From the NCBI RefSeq assembly GCF_003073045.1, contig NC_037593.1:1913525-1977524 (forward strand): a stretch of DNA of 64,000 bases, in the 5' to 3' direction. Source of the stretch: Pomacea canaliculata. Its lineage: Eukaryota > Mollusca > Gastropoda > Architaenioglossa > Ampullariidae. The notes below the pieces were generated by a model. The model had not been told where the DNA came from, ran no database searches, and saw only the letters and a list, made by a program, of their open reading frames with translations. Of this stretch, positions 37,101 through 49,200 are shown piece after piece. The translations under genes were made by a program, and so were the position numbers. Each line of letters opens with the position of its first letter. The first letter of the stretch is position 1.

Positions 37101-40100
37101 TTCAAGCAACAATTCTTTGTCTTTAATAATTTATCAAAAATAAAAGTATGCTTTCACTTACTTGCTGTTGGTATTCTCTGTAGACATGAGCCAACAAATC
37201 CAGTTAATCATTTTCTGTTCTTCATCCATGCCGCTGTAACATGAATAGTTATGTCTATGTTCATAAGCTCACGCAGAAACTATCAATCAAAATTGATCTC
37301 GTCATTTAACAATAAATGTTAATTAGTTTATGAGATTTGTAATGTTTTTTTATCCTTAACCAGTGCCAACAAGTTGAAAGTTGCACTTACCTAAGGAGTA
37401 AAGGATTTGCTATCAGCATACACACAGCCAAAGACACAAAGTATTTTCCTGCTGAAGACAGTGGAGGATGGCAAGTCAGCAGCTGCAGCAGGTAAGCCAT
37501 CTCCTCATCTGAATATCTGAGACACAGCAAGTGGATTTACCACTAAAATAATTTTGCAGCTGCTGCAGGTAACTCTTTCCTCATCTAAGTATGTATGCCA
37601 CAGCATGAAGATATGTATGACACAACATGAAGATTAGCCAATCTGTGAAATAATTCAGAATCTAGATGCACAGCTGTAAAGCACAGTCTGTATCTCATCT
37701 AAATGACATTAATGAAATGCTTCTACTGACCATTAAATAAACAAATGAATGAAAGGTACTATGTTTGTCAACATAAAATAAATAGTGAATGTACAGTAAT
37801 TGTACATTATATCTATACTGACAATATACTGGCAAGTTCAGCCCTTCTCCAAAATAATCAGTACTTTAACCAAATTTCACTTAGCAGTGAAGTGTTATAC
37901 GTTTCATTTAGGTAAATGCAAAAGAACAGCACCAAATCAAACAAAGTTTAACACATTTGCTCATAAAACCCAGACCCTGTATATGTGCATTCCTCCCCTT
38001 TATCCTTTCTACCATAGCCTAATTTGCTCTGCAGGTTAAAACAATTAGCTTTGTAGCAGTTTTACTTAATCATAGACTCTAGGAGATCCCAAGGTAACAC
38101 ACTTTAACGTGGCTAGTCCTTTGAGTGCTGCATAGAGACGAATAAGTGCTGAGGCCGGAATAACAGCAGACTCTGCAAGTGGATGTCCTTCCTTGGGAAT
38201 GAATGCCACCAGCCGCTTGAGAAGATACTGGCGCATAGCATGCAGCACACAGCCACAAGATTCTTTGGGTTTCTGCACAAGGAAGCTAAAGTGTGAACCA
38301 GTCAATCCAGCTTCATAATACATATCTGCGTTTTGCACAACACCATGTCATAATTCATTTAAGAACTGAAATGATTAATACCAACAGCTGCAAAGACAAT
38401 GGGTCACCAATCAAAGATAAACAGGATAACATTTTCATCACTGCTTACACACATGCAAATGTCATTTGTACACACATTTCAGAGTCCTATGTGCACATAT
38501 CTGCATAAATGTGCATGCACGCACACACAAAATTTCTTTTTCCCAACCTATACAATGTCTCCAGATACACATGTAAATGCACAAATTCACAGATGCTCAC
38601 TTTCTGTGCAGCCTTGATAAATTGTGAAAACCAGTTGCGGATCCCCTGATGACTTCCAAGAAGTAAAGAGTTGAGAAATGTTACCACATCATCTCCATCC
38701 CTTGCATCATCAACATCTTGTAACGTATCTGACATTTGCAGTGACAGGGCCACAGCCAAACCTGGCATGGTACAATGCTGCACCTAGACATAAAAATATA
38801 CCATTACTGGTAGTAAAATTTCTTTCTTCGAGTACTTAACAGATGACATGACTATGTGAAGATCACCCTCTAGCTACCTCAAATCCAGCTGTCCAAACCT
38901 GTTCCAGTGGAACAACCACAGAATGGTAGTAAACGAATTCAGTTCAGCCCCCTCTCATACCCACCTGTCAAGCCAGTAAGAACTCAACTCCAGTTTTTTT
39001 CCTGGACTGAGTCTGGAACCCTCTGCAGAGAGGCAGGAGGGAGCAGCTAGCTGTCATGTCATTTGGTAAGTACTCGAAGAAAGAAATTTTACCACCAAAA
39101 ATGGTATTTCTTCTTTGTACTGTACCAGATTACATAACTATGTGGAGACTAACAAGTGGATGGAGTGGTAACCCACCTTGGCTGTAGCCTGGTGATATGC
39201 AAGGTGACATAAGAGACCACCCCAATTCCACCTGGGCTGTAGGACGTGAAGCCGCCATTAACTGTGCTAATGAATGCTGCCTTTGGGCTGGCCGGACAGG
39301 CTGTCACACCTGCCTCATGCTGTGTTGCCAAAACAGGCTTCAGTTTGCTGAGTTCAAGAAGGTTGGAGCCCAGTGTCAAGGATGGAAAGGATGTGATCTA
39401 CAGTGTGAGGCAATGAAATGGCCAACAATACAAAATATCACTATTGGTCCTTACATCCCATGACCCAAAGGACAGAAGGTATATCTATAGTTTTTCACAG
39501 TAATAGGTGCCAGTAGTTTCTGAATGAACAGTCCCAGAAACAATCCGCCACCTTCGCTTGGGACAATGGGGCGAATATCCGGAATTAGGGACCACTTGAA
39601 GTGACTAATCTGTCCCTTCCTGCTCAAGGCCTCTGCAAAGCCAATGAGCCTTCTAACAGCAATATGTTGAGATTGTGGTACCACCAAGGACACTATCTCC
39701 ACTTGGAGGCACAGCTGGAGGTAGAGGGGGCCTCTTTGTCAACGTTAAGTAGGTCCCTGCCGTGGAGTTGTCTGACAATATCTTACTGGTTTCCTCTAAT
39801 AGGCCTACCACTAAAGCTGTAGTGCTCTCCACACTGCCAGAAGCTAAAGTGAGTAACTGTGCAATGACTTCTCTTCCTTAGACTACTGGCCCTGCTGTCC
39901 CAAAAACCAGGGAGCAGATGAGCCCCCAGCTGAACCTTCTGGAAACTCTGGTGCAGGATTCTAGAGGGAACACTTAACCCTAACCCCCTATGTCGTACAA
40001 AGCTGTAAAGTGACTCTTGGCATTCTTCGAATCTAGTATTCCCTTGATGTCTGCCGCTGCATTAAACAGACCTGAAAGTCTTAACCACTCCTGCGCTGAC

Positions 40101-43100
40101 CAGCTGTTTGAATCTGAAACAGGCTGGCCACAGACTTGATAGGTATCCAGCGCACCTCTGTTAGAGAGACTTGATGATTTGTGTCAGGAATCTCATTCAT
40201 TTGGATGAAAATCTGCTTTGGCAATAAATCTGACTTGAGTGAAAGAACCACTCCAACTCTGTCAGTAAGATCATAAGGACAATCAAGTAAGACTTCATCC
40301 TCTGGCTGTCTTAAGCAGCGTGCGTAAGTAAAACATCCAGACAAGTGGATACTGTAGTCTGAGCCTTCATGCGAACGATGGGTATAACCGCTTCTGTGAT
40401 CTGGGTAAACACCCAAGATGTCAGGTATAGTTCAACAGGCTTCATCACAACTACCAAAGGTGGGCTGCTGACAGGTGCCTCAGGCCATGCCATTAGGTGA
40501 CTGCCATGTCTATGTTGGCTGCAAAAATTGCTACAGCAAATGCCGCTCACAGGCCTGACAGTTTACATAGAGACACAAGGTACAAGACACAAGACACAAG
40601 GACAAAGTGTTGTGCTTGCTGAGATCCAGAATGGGTCTCCAGTGCCCCCTTAGCTTTGAACCAAGAAAAGAATGTACTAGAAGGCCAGTGAACCAAGAAC
40701 CCTTCTTCACTTCCACCTCTTTCTGAACACACACATGTAAATATGCGCATGCACGCACATATACAGCTGACAACACTGGTGGGTATATTTGACATCTGAG
40801 CCCTCAGGAATGGTCTTCTATAATGTGTATCAAAATACCGCAATTTTTATCACCAATGTCAGCGAATGCTTAGACGATTATGTCAATCTACAAAAGAGTT
40901 GCCCATGTTAAGAGCAGTGATGCTTGTTGCCAGCACTCATTGACTTGCAGCCATCAACTAGAAAGAAATAACAGGAGTAGTCATGGGAAGACCCAGCTTA
41001 AAGTTAGGTGCTACATAAACACATATCCACATGCCAAAGTGTAATCAGAGGTTACACAAGTACAGCAACTCCCCTCTGCTTCCCGAATGGTCATGAAACC
41101 ACACGTCACACATTGGCAAGGAGGTGGGTAGAAGTGTTAAGCCGCAGCGACCGACAGCATGCCATGAATACCTTGCACGAAAGGAAACAGCATGCATTGT
41201 GGAGCAACATACTGTGACCTCTTCATATCCACTTTCCAAATACTCTAAATTAAATATGCATTAGACAACTCTTGAATCCATATGGTCATCGACAGAGAGG
41301 GCACAAGAAACACATTCTTGCATGGCCATCTCCATCCGGTCCTTCTCTTAAAAGAACAAGGTATCTGTATCGTGTAACTGTTTTGTCACTCAATGTCTTG
41401 AGAGGAGACAGTGTAGATATCTAGCCTTACCTTATACCCCTCTAAAGATAAGAGCACTGAACAGGCCAATGCATATACTTTCTTGCCGTGATTCATCTCA
41501 GACCACCTGTATGCAACCTTGTCCCCAGTGGTGGAGCAGCAACCCTTTACAAGGAAAAGATGAACAAGATGGGCATTCTCTCAGTCGATACTGCAAATAT
41601 GCTGGATAGCATGTAGCCTTCACCGAACTTCACAGGCTGCACTGGCATATCCAAGAGACTGCAGAAACAAGTGTAGCTGACAGACATCTTACCAGTGCGC
41701 AGCCGGGTGAAAAACTGGAGCTGACTGCTCACTGGCATGACAGGTGGGGATAACAGGGGGCTGAAATGAATTCATGTCGTACGGTTCTGTGGTCGTTCGA
41801 CAAGAACAGGTTTGGACAGCAGGATCTGAGGTAGCTAGAAGGTGATCTCAATATATTCATGTCATCCGGTACAGTACAAAGAAATATTATTAAGTAATAG
41901 TTGCAACACACAATGGAAAAACAATCTGGCAAATAACTGCACAAACAATGTTAATATCTTTCTCTACTCACACACAAAGCACGAATGTTGAGAGCCTCCC
42001 GTGGGTTCATAGCGGCTAACATGCGTAACATCTCCAGTCGTTGACAACTGCCAGCACTATCCTCTTCAATTCGCTGCCCATGTGACACTAGGCTTGTGCA
42101 AACTGTAATCAGTAAATCAAGGCAAACATGGACGAGCAGTGCTTCTTTTGTCTATCTCAGTTTACAGGGTTCTTTTTTAAAAGGAACAAATACTGACTTA
42201 TTTACTAAATATTTACTAAAATGGGCTGTTATTAAATTATACTTATCTGCTATGAAAGGGTTAAGCACCTTTAAACCCACACTAAAAATACATTACTTGA
42301 TCAGTTGTTTAAAAAATACCCAAACACCAAAGAAAGCTTTCACCATTCTCTCAAAAGGCATGACTAAACTCAAAACTATCTTGGGTGACAGATAAGGCAG
42401 AAACACTCACCTTCCATAAAGGACTCTGGGAAGTTTGCAACAAGCTGACACAGCAGTTCATTACCATGAGGAAGACAAAGAAGTGCTTCTGCCACATCCC
42501 CCAAGGCCAGAAGTCCAGGTAACTCTGTTTTGCAACCTAATACTGTTATATCTAAACAGCATTCTTTTGAACCACAAGAAAAATAAAGGGAATCAGAGAC
42601 AAGGGTAATGAAAAGCAATGAAGAAAGAAACAATGTAAATGAAATGAAGAAACAAGGAGCATAAATAAAATTTAAAAAAAAACAAGGAGCATAAATTAAA
42701 TGACTTTTAGCAGTTGATAGGAAAGCAAGACAAAATTACCTATAAGCTACAACCAAGTTTTTCTCATAAAAGTGAATTTGCTTCACACTGCCAAATACAT
42801 TCCAGTCTAAGCATCAAATAAAATATACATTGTGCCTGATGTATAATAACATGCTGGGTGGATATGGATGTGTTGTATGGCTTGAACAATGTACTTTTTG
42901 TCACCTTCTGTGAATTGGCTTCTTCGCCACTTTAGTCAAAACTTTAAGTTTCTTTGGACTTACTGTTTACAGTTTCTACTGGATAATCAGAATTGGCAAT
43001 TACTTGTGAAATCCTATAGTAGCCCTTGCTTCATTTTTCATTTAAAGTCTCTTAGATCTTGTTTCCCATGCCAGCCCTAGAATTGTATTTGAAAAGGTTG

Positions 43101-45579
43101 AAAGGATAGTTGTGCCTGACCTACTTGTTCACTGGTATCACTCTTAGTTTATTCCTGTTGCTCCTTTGAGGAGCATAGGGTCGCAGTATCACTCTAACCT
43201 TTCTCATATTTTTCCATGATAATAATAATTTCTATATTTCTATAATTCCTATTGGCACCAAGCTCAATGTGCTTTGACATGATTGGATTAGAATGTCACA
43301 CACACACAGAACACTCACTAGAAAGCATCTACATGAAAAGCAGACACCCATTCAAACAGGAAGGGAAGGTATGAGATGAGAAAAGATAGCTACCAGGTAT
43401 TTAAAGTATTCGTAGACAAAAAATTAGTCTTATGGTCAGACTTGAAAGCATCAAAGGTGGTAAATGTGTGATGATAGCAAAGCATTCAAGATGCTAGGGC
43501 CAGAGAAAGAAAAAGAGCAGCGGCTGAACCTATCCCATCTGATATGTGGCATATGCAGGAAGTCAGCATGAACAGATTTGAGAGACCAACTGAGCTAAAA
43601 AGGTATAAATAACTAAGATATCCTAAAGGAAGGCCATGGAGACAACAGCGGAGTGAAGCCACCTTGTAGTAAATGCAGGCAAGGACAGAAATTCAGTGAT
43701 AAAAGAAGTGGTGTCACATGATCAGATTTAAGCTTATATAACACAAAGTGGGAAGCATGGATTAGGGTCCTTTGAAGCATTTTTATTTTGAGCAGCAAAG
43801 TTGTAAAGTGCTAAACACAACATAAATTAAACATAATATATTAAAACTGAAATGCTACAGAAAAAGGTAGAATATAACTGAGGGCTTGACATGTGAACAA
43901 AGCAAGCACACAAGATTATAAATTGCAAAAAAACATTTTCGATGATAACATCAACAAATTTTCAGGAGCTCTATTCTTGTGGTCTTTAAATAAAAGGACC
44001 GAACTAACTTTTTACTGAAAAATCTAAAATTCTAGATTAAATAAATCAATAAAGATAAATTAGCCCACACTTTAGCAAGAGATACAAACCTGCAAGTGCT
44101 ATGTACAGCACATCTGATACCTCTTCTAAGTACACAGGACTTTCAAACAGCTCATCAGATAAGCTGTGGTGGCCAGTCTTCCCCTCCTTCAACTGTGAAA
44201 AAGAAAACACACACACAAAATGGGGCATAAAATGTATTAATAAATCCAAATTTGACAGAAGATGTAAGGTTAAAAAAGAAAAGGATTTCTTTCCCTTGTC
44301 TGGAAGACCTAGCGAGAAGAATGCATGCATGGTATGACTCACTAAAGAATACTAGGTATGGCCAAGACATTTAGTTCTGACATGAAGAAAATTACTTTTA
44401 TTACTTTCTTGTGAAACACTATGGTCTGGCTATATAACACTAATACATACCCAGCAAGTCTTCTAATTCCAAATTTTCTTTGTTTTTCAAATGACAACAA
44501 AAGATAATAACATCAACAATGTTTGTTTCTTGAATGAAAAGAAAATGATGTGAATGAGTGATGCAATTAAATAAACAGGAGTGAAACCGAAACAAACCAG
44601 AGCAAACTGCAAAACAACAAGCAAGGTCCAATTCACAAAGAACAATGCAAAGAAAAACAAAAAGCAAACAAAAATGACCTGGACAGGCAATTACATCTAC
44701 ACTTCTTCAGATAAAAAAAATTCTGAAAGTGTGATCGTCTAAAAGATCAATTATAAATTATAATCAGCAAATAAACAATTTTAATAGTCATTAAAAACTA
44801 CCTCAGAAATAACAAAAAGCAGCTGGCTTAAAATCAAACGAATGCGACGTGCTGCATCACTTCTCTCAAATTCAAGGGCAAGTCCATTAGGAAGCTGTGA
44901 GATCAGCAAGCTCTCTGTATGAGACCCACCTGTCTTTGCCCTACGGAAACCGAATTAAAAGCACAATATTTCCATTGTCAAATGCATATGTCAGTACAAT
45001 TTAAAAGTTGTGGGTTTTTTAAATTGTTTAAAAGATGATCATTGTAATAACTTGTACTTCATGTTGTGCTTCTTACATCAATGCCAGGCTTTCAATTCCA
45101 ATAGACTTGTTACTATTGGTGCAAATTACTTTATTGTATTCCATGAATAAAAAAAAATGTAAACTGTTAAACGAAACGTATAACACTTGATACTGGGCAC
45201 ACATAAGACTATTCATGTTAATAATAGGAGATATAAAAATCATAAACCTTAAATTTTTCTGCTTCTATATTCTAACGTACCGTAGTTGCTGTTCCTTCTT
45301 TACGTCCTGTTCTAGGGCATTAAAATCAATGGATAACAAACCAACGATATTGTTAACAACTTCCATTCCGGAAAGAATTTTAAGAGTGGCTTTTCGCAAA
45401 CGATCACCCCGTTCACTCGAATCTAATGGAGAGCAAAGAGCCATACGGACTAGAGCGGGAAGGATTGGCCGTAATTCTGACTCGCTGCATCTTTCAAAAG
45501 TTTCGATATCGACACTTTGCATCGCTTCAAAAACATGAGTCTTAACAGGAATTTTGATTCCAGGCAAGTAAGAAGCCAT
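28185..45579 (-). CDS. INTS2: Integrator complex subunit 2
   Basis: INTS2 is a helical-repeat scaffold subunit of the nuclear Integrator complex, which cleaves snRNA and paused nascent RNAs. I join 23 exons, first 45579-45281 and last 28342-28185, with others near 44940-44802, 44192-44090, 42536-42411, 42102-41972, 38783-38601, 38272-38103, 37516-37391, 37233-37162, 36530-36416, 35959-35891, 35739-35605, 35217-34872, 34571-34445, 33840-33686, 31918-31735, 31356-31228, 31128-30884, 30634-30521, 30140-30033, 29676-29571 and 28776-28609. Phases agree; length is about 1,168 residues (human about 1,204). Blocks shared with the family: ALVRMALC, ALEQDVKKEQQLR, ELFESPVYLEE, DWIYRQICE, TNQPVTEAEIL, HFPHLCLVEDWL, VVLRCDQRV, LREVQCAVFSFLHQ and VPSMHICLDFIPELL. 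Introns host several mobile elements. Confidence 0.96.
32030..32172. repeat. Two-copy direct repeat, period about 82
   Basis: Two units, about 32034-32087 and 32117-32170, share CTGCCTGTTGATGCAGTACC and TAGAAGCAGTGTTGCAT almost perfectly. They lie in INTS2 intron 15, between exon 16 and the LINE fragment. Origin unknown; a local duplication is simplest. Confidence 0.8.
32235..33360 (-). mobile_element. RTE-type LINE internal fragment (EN to early RT)
   Basis: Read on the minus strand, 33353-33066 encodes the end of an apurinic-type endonuclease: LANTLYPHKKSRIGMWRSPD, HNQIDYILL, SSINKAKTR and the SD(I)GNDHHFVL end. This is followed by a linker and, at 32634 onward, EEVERVVHSLKGGKLPGVDN-type reverse-transcriptase entry and a NYR..SLIS block near 32300. 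The palm with YADD is missing, so both ends are truncated. The frame is broken between the two parts. It matches the RTE group often annotated as craniofacial development protein 2-like. It lies in INTS2 intron 15 in the sense direction. Confidence 0.8.
33975..34175 (-). mobile_element. tRNA-derived SINE in INTS2 intron 14
   Basis: On the minus strand the head reads GGTCTAGTGACACAGTTGTT followed by AGCGC, resembling a tRNA 5' half with box A. About 45 bases further on TGGGTTCAGCTCTTG resembles box B. The body ends in TAGCCTTAGTCGCTGGCTCG and GCATAAAACATC. A second, more diverged copy is at 26545-26715, showing that this is a dispersed family. Borders are approximate; no clear target duplication was seen. 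Confidence 0.7.
38815..41890 (-). mobile_element. DIRS-like retroelement fossil
   Basis: Inverted terminal repeats of about 65 bases occur at 38817-38885 and 41815-41886. Between them, on the minus strand, are remnants of a DIRS-type reverse transcriptase (HWRPILDLSKHNT near 40640 and a following block near 40081-40320) and of the RNase H region (ALSRKGQ...KWSL near 39590). Next to the left terminus, 39040-39150 holds an internal complementary region that pairs with both outer ends. No recombinase domain was recognised. The element is broken in many places and internally shortened, so it looks old. It lies in INTS2 intron 5. Family call is by motif and terminal structure. Confidence 0.65.
43200..43765 (-). 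mobile_element. L2-like LINE 3' fragment in INTS2 intron 3
   Basis: On the minus strand the sequence reads through a decayed L2 C-terminal tail and a 3' region, finishing at a TGAGCTTGGTGCCAATAGGA stretch and ATTATTATTATC at about 43217-43228. Frames are broken. It is a different, more diverged sequence from the L2 copy in CD2BP2 intron 1. Confidence 0.5.
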
Positions 45580-46266
45580 GGTTTTTGGGCCTTTTTTCCC
45601 TCCTTGAAACGTAACGTGTAGTCAAAGCCTTTCATCTATCGTCTGCCATTCCATGGACACAAAGTGATTTTAGTGAAAGAAAAGCGTATGTAGCAGGGGA
45701 AGTAAATCGTGCGAACAGTTCTTTCGGATTTTGTTTTTCGAGGAATGTAGAGACAACTTCAAAAGCATTAAAAATACCAGAAACATTATTGAAATTGAAA
45801 ACATTGAAAGTTTCGTACTTTCTTTTAGAAAATAAAATGTTCATGAGACTATTCGTTTGTGCTCCAGTCCAACATTTTAAAGCTAAAGCGGCTTCCAACC
45901 GTCATAATGAATGTTTTGTGGCACAGTAAGCATACGTATTGATCAAAAGACCAGCTGATCTGGCCTCCCGAGATAGTATAGGGCTTTATATGTATTACAT
46001 AAAGCGCAAAATAATTTTAAAGTACTCCAAGTTTATGTATACATGGAGGAGACGCTTTGTTTTTCATGTGCTTCCCTTGTCGTCTGCAGCGGAGCGATGC
46101 AATGATTTGGTCAAATGCCGCAATAATGGTCGCGTATGCATAATATTGTCAACATTCATTTTACGCAGATGCCACATGCACCCTAACTTGGAGACTTTTC
46201 CATCATTAAATTAATGAGAGAATTTTAAGTAAATAAATCGGTGTCAGGAGTTATAATCGAACAAAA
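45580..46266. promoter_or_regulatory. Shared upstream region of INTS2 and the 46267 gene
   Basis: These 687 bases lie between two divergent start codons. A decayed AT-rich sequence with no recognisable gene; open frames on both strands are short. Core promoter elements are not evident, so bidirectional promoter function is inferred from layout. Confidence 0.5.
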
Positions 46267-49200
46267 ATGCCTCTTTTCCTTGTGCTTTGTAGGACGTATG
46301 ACTCAATAAAGAATTTTTACATCTACACTAAACAATGTTCGGAGATGGCATTAGATCTCAGGGGTGGCCAAACAAAACTGTACTTCGCCTTTAATCACAC
46401 ACTGCCCGACTTTTGGCAACTTGGAGGTGCGCAAGGATATTACATTTCAGCTGGCCCTATAAGTAGAAGTACTCCAAATGCTAAACCTCACATTAAAGTA
46501 AACCATGTAGTGTTCCAAAGAGAAATAGAGCAGTTAGAAGAAACACAGCTTCTCAAAGGAGAACCAAAGCAAGAAAGATTGCTCGCAAAAGAAAACTTCA
46601 ATCGAAGGTACTCAGTACCAGATATGGAGCAATATGCACAAGGAGATAATCAGCAAAGTGAAGTATTTGAGCAACACATATTTATTGTACCAAAGAGCAG
46701 ATGCACATTCTATGTTAATGGACATCTGGCTTCTTGCCTAGCCCTCATGGTGCACAAAAGTCAGAAGTTTCGACGACATTTTATAAAGAATATAGCTCAT
46801 TTTAATGCATTTCATGACTGTCTGCCTGACTACGCAACATGGGACATGAACTTGCTTGAAGATGTGGAATTTTTTGCTGTCCCATATATGATTGATATTG
46901 TAGCTGTCTGGCCATTGCAGCGACTGGACTATGCATGGTAAACTATGCAAGTTGTACTCTTAAGACTTTTTTTAACACTTCATTGCAGTTAAAAGGGGAC
47001 TCTGGAAACTATTTCAAAATCCCAACTGGGATTCTCTTAAGTTATATTTTGGATTGGATTACATATCTACATATGATTGGATTACATATCTATGTATCAT
47101 TGGATTACATGTCTATTTTGTACATTATAATCCTGTGGCATCCCCTCCCCCCCCCCCTCCCTGGATGAAGGAATGGCCAAACAATTAATTGGACCAGCCT
47201 ATAGTCTACCCATAAAAAAAAGGAAGACATCAATAATTATGCAAGACCAAGTGATTATTCCCTAAAATGATCTGTTTAACAGTATGCATGTGGCTGCCTG
47301 TTTAAAGTCAGCCTGTTTTTCTGCTACAAGGTCCCAGAGGCAGGGAACCTAGTGGCTTAGCATCTCTAGGACATCCCATTTTCTCCTGCTTTTTATCTTC
47401 CCTGCTATGTGGGTGGTTAGTGGAAACCTTGAACCAGAGACCTGCTTCTCTAAAGTCATGCACACTAAAGTCATGAGGATATTGATACTCTCAGTTTATT
47501 TTACACATTATAAATAGAAGTTTCTGGCCTCTGAACTTCATCACAGAATGTTGGAAGATGGTAATCTGGCTTCATGTTGCCTGCCATGATGTGGAGATAT
47601 TCTTGCTGTTTAACATATCTGAGCTGGTGGGAGTCATTGTCCTGTTACAGGTGTCTCTATGACTTTGCTCCCACCTACCTATCCACATTTCTTAAGATCT
47701 TCACTCCACCTCGTTCTCTCCAGTCCTTTTCTGATTCATTTCACCTTTGCATTCCTTAAACTAGACTTGTACATTTTGTTCACAATCCTTTTCTATGGCC
47801 ATTCGCCTGGAACAAACTGTTCCCTTATTTTATAAATGCCTTGTATATGTGCATGCCTTTAATTACTCTTGCAAGAGTGGGTAGTTTGCTACCACCACCA
47901 CCATCATTATCATAACCACCATCATCATAATCTACTTCAAAGAACATTGGTACACTTCGTTGTTTGGCCTCACCTTGTAAGGCTTGTGAAGCTAGTCCAT
48001 GTTCAATTGCCAGCAATCAGTAATAGCCATCTTTTGATTTGGTCAGTCCATTCAAGTCATGCATGGGTTGGAGTAAGGTCCACATTGTTGTCTTCATCTG
48101 ATCTTTCCCAGTTGTGCAATTTTTTACAAAGAGACTGTTTAGAAAAAGATGTACGCTATCTTCATGTTTATTTCACTGATGAGTAAAATAGATTTACAGA
48201 TGAGTATAAATATTTTCTAGTACATTTAACAGCTCACTTTATTTCTTGAAACCCTTTTGCATATTGAGTTAGATGTTACATATTACCATAATACTTTTAG
48301 GAGGGAATAACACTTTATTGAAATTTTGGACATTTCAGGGGATGGAGAATGAACTTGCAGATATCAAAACGAATGATACTTGAGGAAACAATGGCATGGC
48401 TTTCAACATTAGGTGGCGCTCATTCCTCATTAGGAGAGTACTTCAAGCACCATGTCAGTATATATCTATATAAAATTTCTGTGTGAGTGTGCACTTGCAC
48501 ATGGTTTCTCATTCATAGAATGCAAAGGTTTTTAAACCCAAAGTTAAATTGTTGGGTTGTTTAGACCTTCAGCTAAAATTGATAAAAGTATTGGAGGGTT
48601 TATTGATCAGTAGCAGACAAAAATTTACTCAGAAAATTACATTTGTTAAACTTTCTTACATGATTTACGCTCATTTCTACATGATGGGAAACCTTCTGTG
48701 CATCCATACCTCTCCTTTGCCTATCCACAATTGTTTTGTGTATTGTTATATTTTTCACTTTGATATTAGTTTGTTTCTTGCATATTTGATAGGGTGGAGA
48801 GTTAGATACTTTGTTTTTATTTGTAAGGTATTGAAAAAAATTGATAAATTTTAAGCATGAAATTGGTAAACTGGTACAGATGAAAGCTTTCAAAAAGAGG
48901 GTTTCTGGTGCATTTTTTTTCCATTTTTCAAGAGAGTTTTATTTTTCTTTTGAAAACACAATAAAATAATTTTGGTTTCTGATTCGTTAACTTTCAGCTT
49001 GTTTTATAAAGTTTCAAATAACACGTCCATCTTGCTGAAGCTTACATAAGTATATAATGATTGCTTTTAATGGGTACATGATTATGATTTTCCTTTGTTT
49101 TGGTAATGGACTTAAGTTTTAAGTTGGTGCTTATTCCACTTGATGGTTCTGTTCTTGCATTTTAAAAGGTTGTGAACTTTGTGCTAGAATGCCCAATTAA

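Noticed and set aside
47869-48186. His-rich 105-codon frame
   Set aside because: The His run is the translation of a CCACCATCAT repeat next to an L2 fragment.
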